From positions 1,465,001 through 1,529,000 of the forward strand of contig NZ_CP071249.1 in the NCBI RefSeq assembly GCF_024499055.1: 64,000 nucleotides of DNA, written 5' to 3'. Below are positions 31,640 through 39,722 of this stretch, in pieces. A model generated the notes under the pieces. It saw only the letters and a list, made by a program, of their open reading frames with translations, searched no databases and was not told the DNA's origin. The stretch comes from Turicibacter bilis (GTDB lineage Bacteria; Bacillota_I; Bacilli_A; MOL361; Turicibacteraceae). Within the stretch, counting starts at the first letter, position 1; every line of letters starts with the position of its first letter. The translations under genes and the position numbers were made by a program.

Positions 31640-32182
31640 CTATTTTAACTCAACATTTAATAAGTTATTTTTTAAGTTCTTTAATTGTAATTTGATTGAG
31701 TTATCATATACAACATTACCTAAATTAACTTTATATCCACCTAATAATGATGGATCAATTTCAACATTAAGTTTAACTTTTTGATTTAACTTTTTCGTGA
31801 ATGCATACGTTAACTCTGTTAACTGACCTTCACTTAAAGCAACTGCGCTATATACAGTTCCTTCAAGAATGCCAAAATGTTGATTCACTAATTCGTTATA
31901 AGCAATCATAATTTCAGTTAATAAATTAATACGATCTTTATCAATTAAAACCATTAAAAAATTAACTAAAATTTGTGATGCATCTTTAGAGAAAATTGTT
32001 TTAATTAACTCTTTTTTATCATTTTTATCTAATTTAGGAAGCGTTAAAATCTCCATAAATTGTGGCTGCTCTTTCATAACAGAGCGAATAACATTGAAAT
32101 CATTTTTAATGTCTTCTAAAACATTTGACTCAAGCGCTGCATCAAATAATGCTTGAGCATAAGTAGAAGCGATTTTACTCAT
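31640..32182 (-). CDS. atpH: F-type ATP synthase delta subunit
   Basis: 180 aa from the ATG at 32182 (MSKIASTYAQALFDAA), which overlaps the end of atpF by 8 bp; AGGTGG lies just upstream. Helical N-terminal domain (about 1-105) and the C-terminal signature DPSLLGGYKVNLGNVVYDNS. Connects the peripheral stalk to F1. Confidence 0.96.
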   Translation of the reverse strand: MSKIASTYAQALFDAALESNVLEDIKNDFNVIRSVMKEQPQFMEILTLPKLDKNDKKELIKTIFSKDASQILVNFLMVLIDKDRINLLTEIMIAYNELVNQHFGILEGTVYSAVALSEGQLTELTYAFTKKLNQKVKLNVEIDPSLLGGYKVNLGNVVYDNSIKLQLKNLKNNLLNVELK

Positions 32183-32675
32183 GGCTTCCACCTACTTTAG
32201 CAATGAATTGATCAAATAATTCGTTATGAACATTAGCATCGATTTCTTTTTCAATCATTTTCTCAGCTGAAGATACAGCTAATTCTACGATATCTGAACG
32301 AATTTGAGCATAAACTGCTTTGCGTTCTTGCTCAATATCTGCTGCTGCTTTAGATAATTTTTGTTGAGCTTCTTTACGAGCATTAGACACGATTTCATCA
32401 TGCATATGTTGTGCTTGTTTTTTAGAGTTTTCAACAATCTCACGTGCTTCGTCGCGTGCAACTTGCACTTGTGCTTCAGCAGACTGTTTTAAAGCCATCG
32501 CATCAGCTTTTAACATTTCTGCATGGTTAATCTCTTGAGAAACTAATTCTTGACGCTTACGTAAGAATTCTTTCATAGGAGCCCATGCAAAACGTTTAAT
32601 CACTAAGAATAAGACTAAAGTCGATAAAATTTGTAACGTAAAATTGACTAAGTCTGGCATGATATAGATTTGCAA
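32175..32675 (-). CDS. atpF: F-type ATP synthase b subunit
   Basis: 166 aa. One N-terminal TM helix (about 8-27) and a long charged coiled coil (about 30-155). Peripheral stalk. The start appears to be TTG at 32675: AAGGGGG lies 8 nt before it, whereas the first ATG (32660) is more than 20 nt away. Translational coupling with atpH through overlap. Confidence 0.95.
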   Translation of the reverse strand: MQIYIMPDLVNFTLQILSTLVLFLVIKRFAWAPMKEFLRKRQELVSQEINHAEMLKADAMALKQSAEAQVQVARDEAREIVENSKKQAQHMHDEIVSNARKEAQQKLSKAAADIEQERKAVYAQIRSDIVELAVSSAEKMIEKEIDANVHNELFDQFIAKVGGSHE

Positions 32676-32743
32676 GTAGGTTGCCCCCTTTCTTATCTGT
32701 CTTTAATATAACTACGTATAATAACTGCTTACAGTACTACGAA

Positions 32744-33028
32744 TTATAATGAGCTAACAAGTGGGTTGATGAATAATAAGATGATGGCAACTACGAATCC
32801 GTAGATCGCTGATGTTTCGGCGATCGCTTGCCCTAAGATCATCATTTGCATTACGTCACCTTTTGCTTCTGGTTGACGACCTACTGCTGCTGCAGCTTGA
32901 CCAGCCGCGTTACCTTGCCCGATCCCTGTACCGATACCTGAACATACCGCTAATCCAGCACCAACTGCTGACATACCTAATACGAATGCTTCACTTGAAA
33001 TTGAAGATGCAACTGTTTGTAAAAACAT
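32744..33028 (-). CDS. atpE: F-type ATP synthase c subunit, Na+-type ligand set
   Basis: 94 aa, two TM helices joined by the polar loop GRQPEAKGD. The ion site carries Gln38 (GIGQG), Glu71, Thr72, Ser73 and Tyr76 (AETSAIY). These positions match the Q/E/S-T/T-S/Y set that binds Na+ in the Ilyobacter and Acetobacterium c rings, and differ from H+-type Bacillus c subunits. From family knowledge I infer a sodium-coupled enzyme. The N-terminus is about 6 residues longer than in Ilyobacter. Confidence 0.96.
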   Translation of the reverse strand: MFLQTVASSISSEAFVLGMSAVGAGLAVCSGIGTGIGQGNAAGQAAAAVGRQPEAKGDVMQMMILGQAIAETSAIYGFVVAIILLFINPLVSSL

Positions 33029-33080
33029 AATTTAATTCCTCCTGATTTAACATTTATTTTCCTTAGTTTTTTGTTGTTAA

Positions 33081-33764
33081 CTACTCCATTGCTCCTTGAG
33101 ACCAAATCATAGTTAACATGATGAAGATTAATGTTTGGATAACACCAGAGAAGATATCGAAATATCCATGTAAAGCCGGTGCGATCAATGGCGAGAACCA
33201 TCCAAGCGCTTGATAAATAAGCGACATAATGATACCACCACTTAAAATATTACCGAATAAACGGAAAGATAACGAGATTGGTTTCGCAAGCTCTCCGGTA
33301 ATATTTAAAGGTAATAAGAATGGGAAGTCTCCAAGGTACGTATCGTATAAGTACCCTCCGATTCCTTTTGCTTTAATCCCTGATCCGATCATGACAACAA
33401 TCGTAATAACCGCTAAGGCTAATGTAACGTTGTAATCAGATGTTGGTGCACTTAATCCTAGTAACCCTAATAAGTTGGCACAGATTAAATATGCTGTTAA
33501 TGTCCCAATGAATGGTGCAAAATTTAAGTGCTTAACACCCATTGTTTGCTCAACTAATCCTTCAATACCTGTCACTAAAATCTCTAGGAACAAGACAATA
33601 CCTTTTGATGGTTTAGATGGATCAGCCTTTTTAACGGCATTCCCACAAATAATAAAGAACACACATAGCACAAGAACTAAAACAACCGAGTTAAACACCG
33701 TTGGATTAACAATTGTGTTTCCCTCTTTATCTCCTATGAAGATATTCATCAGTAGTGGACTCAT
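33081..33764 (-). CDS. atpB: F-type ATP synthase a subunit
   Basis: 227 aa, about five to six TM helices. The essential arginine is in LSFRLFGN (about 165-172), and the conserved end helix runs IQTLIFIMLTMIWSQGA. Forms the ion half-channels with the c ring. Order a-c-b-delta-alpha-gamma-beta-epsilon is complete. Confidence 0.96.
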   Translation of the reverse strand: MSPLLMNIFIGDKEGNTIVNPTVFNSVVLVLVLCVFFIICGNAVKKADPSKPSKGIVLFLEILVTGIEGLVEQTMGVKHLNFAPFIGTLTAYLICANLLGLLGLSAPTSDYNVTLALAVITIVVMIGSGIKAKGIGGYLYDTYLGDFPFLLPLNITGELAKPISLSFRLFGNILSGGIIMSLIYQALGWFSPLIAPALHGYFDIFSGVIQTLIFIMLTMIWSQGAME

Positions 33765-33896
33765 TCTTAACCTCCTTTCTTAGAGATTCCTTTGCTGAAG
33801 GTGACTCCATATTTTCTTGTTAATCCGATTATGATAATCGGTGGCTAAAATAGATCGAATCATACGTTCTAATTAGCTATATATATTCAACGACGA

Positions 33897-34301
33897 TTAC
33901 TTTTTGTTTTTTCCATAACCAAACGTAAAGAAACCATCAGTTTGAATCGCAAATCTTACCATCGAAATACCGATGAAGGCTGCAACGAATGCTGGTGTTC
34001 CTAATAAAAGAACTGTTGCAACAAGAGCTCCGGCATAAATCACTAAACGAAGCAATAAGTTTGTCTTCATCGTTGATTTAGCACCTTTTTCTTGTTGTTC
34101 AAGAGCATTCTTTGTTCCGATAACAATAAGTCGGAAGTTAATTAAATTTACTACAACTCCTAACCAATATCCAATTAAAACATTAACTATTGGTAATTTG
34201 AATACCATTGTAATCACGGCAATAAAAAACGTAAATACTAATGCTAACTGAATTACTCGTTTAGGAATGACACGAATTGGATCATTTTGTAATTGACTCA
34301 A
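33897..34301 (-). CDS. atpI: ATP synthase subunit I (AtpI)
   Basis: 134 aa with four predicted TM helices (about 17-36, 38-55, 80-98, 100-118). Start is TTG at 34301, overlapping the TGA of the upstream gene (TTGA), with GAGGG upstream. AtpI helps assemble the c ring, and with AtpZ is thought to move Mg2+/Ca2+ in alkaliphiles. The divergence from model AtpI is typical; the position at the head of the operon supports the call. Confidence 0.85.
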   Translation of the reverse strand: MSQLQNDPIRVIPKRVIQLALVFTFFIAVITMVFKLPIVNVLIGYWLGVVVNLINFRLIVIGTKNALEQQEKGAKSTMKTNLLLRLVIYAGALVATVLLLGTPAFVAAFIGISMVRFAIQTDGFFTFGYGKNKK

Positions 34302-34531
34302 GACTTATCCCTCTTATCTATTTTAATTATTAACAGATAGACACTTTTAATGCCACTAAAAACTCCGATAAATACAAATAACAGTAAAAATAACGGAGAT
34401 GTGTTTAACCATTGATCGAGATACTTTCCAATAAATAATCCAACAAATATATTGGCAATCATGGTGATCCCTATTTGAGAAAGAAGTGACATCCACTTCA
34501 TGGCTTTAACAACTTTATGTGGCTGACTCAT
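34298..34531 (-). CDS. atpZ: AtpZ-like two-helix membrane protein
   Basis: 77 aa. Two TM helices (about 15-37 and 45-67) with GLFIGKYLDQWLN between them, the AtpZ/AtpI-family pattern. The start codon shares one base with the upp stop (TAATG), and the stop overlaps atpI by 4 bp, so upp-atpZ-atpI are translationally coupled. It is likely an assembly factor or ion-channel partner of AtpI. Confidence 0.82.
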   Translation of the reverse strand: MSQPHKVVKAMKWMSLLSQIGITMIANIFVGLFIGKYLDQWLNTSPLFLLLFVFIGVFSGIKSVYLLIIKIDKRDKS

Positions 34532-35160
34532 TATTTTGTTCCAAAGATACGGTCACCAGCATCTCCTAAACCTGGAACGATATAACCTTTTTCATTTAAT
34601 TTTTCATCTAATGATGCTAAGTAAACTGTTACATCGGGATGAGCTTCATTAATTGCTTTAACTCCTTCAGGAGCTCCTACTAAGCAAACTAGCTTAATAT
34701 TTTTAGCGCCACGTTGTTTAATTGAATTGATAGCAGCAATAGCAGATCCCCCTGTTGCTAACATCGGGTCAACGATAAAAATATCACGTTGATCTAATTC
34801 TTCTGGGAACTTAGCAAAGTATTCAACAGGTTGTAATGTTTCCTCATCACGGAAGATTCCAATGTGTCCAATACGAGCTGAAGGAATCATTTGTAAGATA
34901 CCATCAACCATTCCTAATCCTGCACGTAAAATTGGAACAACAACCATTTTCTTACCTGCAATTACATTTGCTTTTGTTTTAGCAACTGGTGTTTCAATTT
35001 CGATTTGTTCTAATGGTAAATCGCGTGTAATTTCATACACCATTAATCCACCAATCTCATTAATCATTTGACGAAATTGCGTCGTAGATGTATCTTTCTG
35101 ACGAATTTGTGTCAACTTATGCTGAATTAATGGATGATCTAAAATATTAACTTTAACCAC
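34531..35160 (-). CDS. upp: Uracil phosphoribosyltransferase
   Basis: 209 aa, the same length as Bacillus Upp, from a GTG at 35160 with GAGGTGA 5 nt upstream; a longer frame begins at 35178 but precedes the ribosome site. PRPP motif [11 protein letters not shown] (about 128-138) and the uracil-binding end [13 protein letters not shown]. Salvages uracil to UMP. First gene of the ATP synthase operon, as in several Firmicutes. Confidence 0.97.
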   Translation of the reverse strand: MVKVNILDHPLIQHKLTQIRQKDTSTTQFRQMINEIGGLMVYEITRDLPLEQIEIETPVAKTKANVIAGKKMVVVPILRAGLGMVDGILQMIPSARIGHIGIFRDEETLQPVEYFAKFPEELDQRDIFIVDPMLATGGSAIAAINSIKQRGAKNIKLVCLVGAPEGVKAINEAHPDVTVYLASLDEKLNEKGYIVPGLGDAGDRIFGTK

Positions 35161-35186
35161 ATCGGTCACCTCATACACCTTATATT

Positions 35187-35215
35187 TTTATATAATTCAA
35201 TTAGTAATTCTACAA
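35187..35215 (-). promoter_or_regulatory. SigmaA-type promoter of the upp-atp operon
   Basis: Minus strand -35 TTGTAG (35210-35215) and -10 TATAAA (35187-35192) separated by 17 bp, 27 bp before the upp start. Confidence 0.7.
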
Positions 35216-35344
35216 CTTTTTTACTTTCATTTCAATGTATACTCCGCAGAAAAAATACCAAGAACTTCAAGAGTCTAAAAATAAAAACATCACTTTTATT
35301 TTCACACACTTTAATTATTTACTTTTTTCAAGTATCTATGAAAT

Positions 35345-35371
35345 AAAAAAGAAATCCTAAGCACAGGATCC
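35345..35371 (-). terminator. Terminator after rpiB
   Basis: Minus strand GATCCT-GTGCTT-AGGATT stem followed by TCTTTTTT. Short stem; overlaps the rpiB 3' edge. Confidence 0.65.
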
Positions 35372-35372
35372 C

Positions 35373-35813
35373 TTAAGCGTTTTCATACTTCGAGATTTTT
35401 TCGATACGAGCAGTGTGGTGTGCCCCCATAAACTCAGTCGTTAACCAAACTGATACAATCTCACGTGCTAATCCTGGACCAATGACACGTCCACCCATAG
35501 CTAAAACATTTGAATCATTATGCTCTCTTGTTGCTTTTGCAGAGAATAAGTCATGAACTAATGCACAACGAATCCCTTTTACTTTGTTGGCAGCAATACT
35601 AATTCCAATTCCAGTTCCACAGATTAAAATACCGCGATCAAATTGCCCCGCGGCTACAGACTCTGATACTTTAAATGCATAATCTGGATAATCAACTGCA
35701 CAACTATCATAACTTCCGAAATCTTCGAATTCAACATTCATGTCTTTGAGTAAACCTAAGATTTCTTGTTTTAATTCAAATCCACCATGGTCACATGCAA
35801 TAGCTACTTTCAT
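35373..35813 (-). CDS. rpiB: Ribose-5-phosphate isomerase B
   Basis: 146 aa from the ATG at 35813 (AAAGGAG 9 nt upstream); the longer frame adds 25 residues with no ribosome site. Family motifs MKVAIACDHGGFELK and the catalytic Cys loop ICGTGIGISIAANK; the end HTARIEKI is also conserved. Interconverts ribose-5-P and ribulose-5-P in the pentose phosphate pathway (RpiB/LacA-LacB fold). A single gene between terminators, in the Bacillus ywlF position. Confidence 0.95.
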   Translation of the reverse strand: MKVAIACDHGGFELKQEILGLLKDMNVEFEDFGSYDSCAVDYPDYAFKVSESVAAGQFDRGILICGTGIGISIAANKVKGIRCALVHDLFSAKATREHNDSNVLAMGGRVIGPGLAREIVSVWLTTEFMGAHHTARIEKISKYENA

Positions 35814-35950
35814 GAATAACGCTCCTTTTATTCTGTAAAATAATTCTATCTTTTTTATTATAACATATTTTTTTCTAAACTTTTGCATTAAAGGTGTAAA
35901 AAAAATCCTATGTAAGTTCTCATCTATTAACTTTACTCCAAATTTTAAAT

Positions 35951-35995
35951 AAAAAAAGAACTAATTATCGGTAATTAAAACCAATTTTAGTTCTC
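35951..35995 (-). terminator. Terminator after the GNAT-like gene
   Basis: Outer stem AGAACTAA/TTAGTTCT with inner TTGGT/ACCGA pairing and a run of seven T on the minus strand. Confidence 0.8.
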
Positions 35996-36041
35996 CTTTA
36001 TATAAAACAATCTATATTTTACCAAAATTTATTGTCTACTA

Positions 36042-36467
36042 TTAAAATTTGATACTCATCAGTTGAACATCCTCTAATTTTAATAACTCCGGAATATTTA
36101 GATTGGATGTTTTCTTCATTTCCACAAATCCTAGCAATCCAAATAATTGACGCGCATATGGATGAGAAGTGATAGCGACTAATTGATTAATCTCTTTTTC
36201 TTTAGCTGATCGATACAATTCAAAAAACATATTCACCAATAAATCTGGAACAATGTTTTGATCATAAATAAAATAACGAATAATCCCAACTTGATCAAAA
36301 GCCTCAAATGAAACCATTCCTGATACTTTATCAAACTGTTTAATGAGGATGGATTGCTCAATAATCTGTGGATTAACTGTTTCAAGTGTCGTCACTTTCT
36401 TCATAAATTCTAGAACAAGGTCATAATCAGTTGCTTCATAACGTTTTACTTCTTTATCAGTCATCAT
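36042..36467 (-). CDS. GNAT-like N-acetyltransferase family protein
   Basis: 141 aa. The central strands (VSGMVSFEAFDQVGIIRYFIY), helix, and the C-terminal HPYARQLFGLLGFVEM (GNAT motif B-like, 'A..LF..LGF') fit an acetyltransferase fold. The acetyl-CoA pyrophosphate loop (Q/RxxGxG/A) is not recognisable, so activity is uncertain. It follows spoIIR, the place of ywlB, another GNAT gene, in B. subtilis. The ribosome site AAGGGGG is part of a hairpin (36475-36505). Confidence 0.65.
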   Translation of the reverse strand: MMTDKEVKRYEATDYDLVLEFMKKVTTLETVNPQIIEQSILIKQFDKVSGMVSFEAFDQVGIIRYFIYDQNIVPDLLVNMFFELYRSAKEKEINQLVAITSHPYARQLFGLLGFVEMKKTSNLNIPELLKLEDVQLMSIKF

Positions 36468-36474
36468 AAAAATC

Positions 36475-36505
36475 CCCCTTCAACGTCATGTATATGTTAA
36501 AGGGG
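36475..36505 (-). promoter_or_regulatory. Hairpin containing the GNAT-gene ribosome-binding site
   Basis: Minus strand CCCCTT(T)AAC pairs with GTT(G)AAGGGG, nine pairs around one mismatch, followed by GATTTTT and ATG. The 3' arm is the Shine-Dalgarno. It could terminate spoIIR readthrough and mask translation, like the hairpin before comFA. Confidence 0.55.
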
Positions 36506-36566
36506 AATAAAATATGCTGATAAGATTTTAAAATAAAAGGACGGAAAGGAGGATGGTGATGACTAA

Positions 36567-37274
36567 TTAATACTCATCCTCATATAAATACCAATTTGCT
36601 TTTGTTGAATCATCTGATATTACATAAGCTTCTGTTTCTTTTGTACCAAACAAAGTATCTACAACTTCACCAATATACGATTTGAATTTTTTTTCTTGGA
36701 ACGCTTCTTGTGTACTTTCCATTGCATTATATTGTGCGTTCCACTCACTTGAATCTTCTGATTCATTAGATGTTGCACTTGGGCCTAAACAAAGATCTGG
36801 ATTCATAAAGCACCACCAGTTATTCCCCATTCCTTCACCAATTGTGATAACTAAGCTCTCATAATATCCCGCTTCATATGTTTCACCATTGTATTGTTTT
36901 TCTGGGAATAAATGCGCCCCATAGCTCACTTCAAAACCTGTCTCATAATTAATCGTATCTAAGACATGTGCGACTGTATCTTCAATGTCACCGATATTTT
37001 GCATAATAAATTCACGAGTTGAATTAATCGTTTCAAAAGCAGATTTATTAGCTGCTAAATATTCATCAATTGCATAACGAACCATTTTCTTAGCTTGTTG
37101 ATCTTCATATTTATTTGAATTTGGAATAATACGAATACGAATGGCTGTATCATTCACAATGACTTGTGCATTATCTGATTGAGGTTCTGCTTTCCCAATT
37201 TGATAAACTGTTACCATCATAATTAATGTTAATACTACGATAATTGTTGATTTCTGATTCATTCTAAACACCAT
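36567..37274 (-). CDS. spoIIR: Stage II sporulation protein R
   Basis: 235 aa from the ATG at 37274, best placed after AGGTGA; a longer frame starts 21 bp earlier and another ATG four codons later. Signal anchor about 5-25 then the family core: IRIRIIPNSN (about 42-51), the E-rich helix, and the hallmark GEGMGNNWWCFMNPDLC (about 147-163). SpoIIR is secreted from the forespore and triggers SpoIIGA to process pro-sigmaE. Located between tsaC and the GNAT gene, the Bacillus order. Confidence 0.95.
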   Translation of the reverse strand: MVFRMNQKSTIIVVLTLIMMVTVYQIGKAEPQSDNAQVIVNDTAIRIRIIPNSNKYEDQQAKKMVRYAIDEYLAANKSAFETINSTREFIMQNIGDIEDTVAHVLDTINYETGFEVSYGAHLFPEKQYNGETYEAGYYESLVITIGEGMGNNWWCFMNPDLCLGPSATSNESEDSSEWNAQYNAMESTQEAFQEKKFKSYIGEVVDTLFGTKETEAYVISDDSTKANWYLYEDEY

Positions 37275-37338
37275 CCCTTTCACCTGATACCTCATTATGG
37301 ACAGTTTTCAAAAAATTATACGTAGTATTCCTCAAAAA

Positions 37339-37944
37339 TTATTTTTTATGCAAAACTTTTTGAATTTCTTCTAATGAAATGGCTCCTTCTCGTAAAATTT
37401 TAAATTCACTCGTCGTGCAATCTAAAATAGTTGAGGGAATTTGTGCTTTCGTTTCTCCATCATCAAAGACATAATCCACACGATGAATAACTGGATTATC
37501 CACCTCTACCCTTGTTGGGCTTACTTCACCTGAAACATTGGCACTCGTTGTTGCCAATGGACCTAATTCACTTAATAACTTTAAAGCTAATGGATGATCA
37601 GGAATTCTAACTCCAATTGTCTGTTTTCCACGCGTAATCTCATTAGGTAAAGGCATATAACAATTTAAGATTAACGTTAATCCTCCAGGTAAAAACGCAT
37701 CAATCAACTTTTTAACTTCTACTGATAATGGACCTACAATTTTCTCTAACTGGTCTTCATTTGCGCATAAAACAATTAAAGACTTTTCTGTTGGACGATT
37801 TTTAATTTCAAAAATTTTATCTAAAGCATTGGGTGAATGAATACTAGCTCCTATTCCATAGACTGTATCCGTTGGAAAAACAATCACATCTTCTTGGGTA
37901 ATCATCGCTAACGCTTCACTTAATTGATGACTTTGATAAATCAT
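37339..37944 (-). CDS. tsaC: L-threonylcarbamoyladenylate synthase, short TsaC-type (YwlC/Sua5 family)
   Basis: 201 aa from MIYQSHQLSEAL; AAAGGA lies about 11 nt before the ATG. YrdC-fold motifs FPTDTVYGIG (about 22-31), KNRPTEKSLIVL, PGGLTLIL, GVRIPDHP, and LATTSANVSG. Makes the TC-AMP used for t6A37 of tRNA. Bacillus YwlC is about 346 aa with an extra Sua5 domain; this one has only the catalytic domain. It sits between prmC and spoIIR. Confidence 0.94.
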   Translation of the reverse strand: MIYQSHQLSEALAMITQEDVIVFPTDTVYGIGASIHSPNALDKIFEIKNRPTEKSLIVLCANEDQLEKIVGPLSVEVKKLIDAFLPGGLTLILNCYMPLPNEITRGKQTIGVRIPDHPLALKLLSELGPLATTSANVSGEVSPTRVEVDNPVIHRVDYVFDDGETKAQIPSTILDCTTSEFKILREGAISLEEIQKVLHKK

Positions 37945-37963
37945 GCATTTACAAATCCTTTCT

Positions 37964-37991
37964 ATAAAAAGAAGGATGTCATAGGACATCC
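37964..37991 (-). terminator. Terminator after prmC
   Basis: Stem GGATGTC/GACATCC, 4-nt loop, then TTCTTTTT on the minus strand; only about 20 bp before the tsaC start. Confidence 0.85.
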
Positions 37992-38071
37992 CCTTTTTCT
38001 TATCCTTCCCTAAAAGGAAATTAATTTTTTATATAGAAACCAAAATGTATTTCACATTTCTAGGCTAAATC

Positions 38072-38923
38072 TTAGTTATTAATGATAATAGTCATGCGGT
38101 CTTTCCCATTTAAGTCTTTTAATGTTTCAAACTTAGAATTAGGAAAATGTTGCTTCACTAATTCCGCCATTGCTTCTTTATGGTTATATGCATGTTCAAA
38201 TGCAATAATATTTTTCTCATTTACAACTTTATGAGCATCTTTTAAAATTTGACGATAGAATTTTAATCCATCTTCTCCACCAAATAACGCTAAGTGTGGT
38301 TCATTATCTTTAACAAGTGGATCCACATCTTCAGTTAATGGAATGTATGGAGGATTTGATACTAGAATATCAAACTTTAATCCGCGTTCAATTAACGGTT
38401 GTAACATATCTCCTTGATAGAATGTTACATTTGCTCCTAAATTAGAAGCATTTTGTTTCGCAACTTCTAAAGCGGCCTCTGATAATTCAGTCACCGTTAC
38501 TTCCATATTCGGTTCTTCAACTGCTAAAGTAACACCAATCGCTCCACTTCCTGTTCCTACATCGACGACCTTAACAGGAGCACCATCAAATACATCATCA
38601 TAAGTTGATAAAACATTAGCCACTAATTCTTCCGTTTCAAAGCGTGGGATTAAGACATCATCATTGACAATAAATTTATGTCCAAAGAATGTTTCGTATC
38701 CCATAATGTGTTGAACAGGAATATTTTGTTCAACATATGTTTTAACACAGCGCTCAAATTCTTCAACTTGTTCCACTGGCACTTGCATATTCATATCGGC
38801 TAAAATCTCATAACTTTCTTTCCCAGTTACATGCATTAATAATAATTTAACAGCCGAATCTTCTTTTCCATTTTCAAGGGCGTAATCTTCAGCCCATTTT
38901 AACAATTCACGCATTGTTTTCAT
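38072..38923 (-). CDS. prmC: Release factor glutamine methyltransferase PrmC (HemK)
   Basis: 283 aa from the ATG at 38923 (GGTGA upstream). N-terminal helical domain, then the SAM site VVDVGTGSGAIGVTLA (about 108-123) and the catalytic NPPY in ILVSNPPYIPL. It methylates the Gln of GGQ in RF1 and RF2, both encoded in this window. Usually it follows prfA directly; here 800 bp with the C-loop hairpin array separate them. Confidence 0.95.
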   Translation of the reverse strand: MKTMRELLKWAEDYALENGKEDSAVKLLLMHVTGKESYEILADMNMQVPVEQVEEFERCVKTYVEQNIPVQHIMGYETFFGHKFIVNDDVLIPRFETEELVANVLSTYDDVFDGAPVKVVDVGTGSGAIGVTLAVEEPNMEVTVTELSEAALEVAKQNASNLGANVTFYQGDMLQPLIERGLKFDILVSNPPYIPLTEDVDPLVKDNEPHLALFGGEDGLKFYRQILKDAHKVVNEKNIIAFEHAYNHKEAMAELVKQHFPNSKFETLKDLNGKDRMTIIINN

Positions 38924-39289
38924 CTTTATCACCGTCTTCTTAAAATCAACCATCATTTTACTCTAAAATGCTAAAACATGCAAATAAAATTTTTTACAAC
39001 TTATCTTGGATTATTAGATATGAAAGCATACACTCACTCTGAAGAATATGAATCCTAATGATATAACTCTCTCCTATAATAAAGATGCACCTTCATTCTA
39101 TTATGGAAGATATCCAATCTTTCATGGAACCATTTAGGATATGATACATATATTAGAATTAGATGTAGCAAGGAAATCAGTAGTTAAGTGTAAAATTCAC
39201 ACCACTATTTTGTTCATACGACTTTTATAATAAATAATCTTAACTTTTTTACATAAATTACGTTTAAAATTCATAGTACTGGTTCATAA
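38924..39289. other. Gap upstream of prmC, no recognised feature
   Basis: AT-rich, with no ORF, tRNA or clear terminator. It must hold the prmC promoter on the minus strand, but I cannot pick one out. A TATAAT hexamer on the + strand at 39290-39295 begins the next region. Confidence 0.4.
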
Positions 39290-39622
39290 TATAATTGTCC
39301 GTAAGACGAGAACTTACGGGCATACTCTTCCCCCCCATATAAAACTTTATTTCATTACTCATTTCTCTCCCCAATTTTTAAAGTTTTATTTTTCATACTC
39401 TCTCCTTATAATTCTCTCCCAAAGTATTTAATACTTTACTCCCTCGATTATGGTAAAGACTTTTTCTGAGCCTACTCTCACCCCCCCAAGAGAGACTCGA
39501 GGGAAGATGACAATTCAATCCCCCCATTGAATTGTCATCACAATTAAGACTGTAAAGGTTCCCCCCCTTTACAGTTTCTCCTAATTTTTAAAAAAGCGCC
39601 CCTCCCCCGGGCGCTTTTTTCT
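39290..39622 (+). ncRNA. Candidate structured RNA: array of hairpins with C-tract loops and C-rich linkers
   Basis: No ORF. On the + strand a -10-like TATAAT (39290-39295, no good -35) precedes, in order: CCGTAAG/CTTACGG (39299-39319); ATAAAACTTTA/TAAAGTTTTAT around a loop with CTCTCCCC; AAAGTAT/ATACTTT; CCCTCGA/TCGAGGG enclosing CTCTC-ACCCCCCCAA-GAGAG; a perfect 14-bp stem GATGACAATTCAAT/ATTGAATTGTCATC with a six-C loop (39505-39538); ACTGTAAAGG/CCTTTACAGT with a C-rich loop; and AAAAGCGCCC/GGGCGCTTTT plus T6, a terminator. Nearly every loop or linker holds CUCUCCC-like sequence complementary to GGGAG/GGAGG ribosome sites. Strand of transcription is inferred; on the minus strand the loops would be G-tracts. 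Confidence 0.5.
39594..39622. terminator. Strong bidirectional terminator closing the C-loop array
   Basis: GC-rich stem GCGCCC/GGGCGC with A-run before and T6 after on both strands; loop CTCCCC on the + strand. Confidence 0.85.
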
Positions 39623-39676
39623 ATTTCTAGACTTATATAAATAAATTTTAAGATAATCATAAAGTAGAGAATAAAT

Positions 39677-39712
39677 AAAAAATCTAACTTCATTTTGAAG
39701 TTAGATTTTTTA
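39677..39712 (-). terminator. Terminator after prfA
   Basis: Perfect 16-bp stem AAAAAATCTAACTTCA/TGAAGTTAGATTTTTT with a 3-nt loop, 10 bp from the prfA stop. Confidence 0.95.
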
Positions 39713-39722
39713 TTTAATATCA

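Noticed and set aside
36553-36570. Mini-ORF on the + strand after AAAGGAGGATG
   Set aside because: It is only five codons and overlaps the end of spoIIR antisense.
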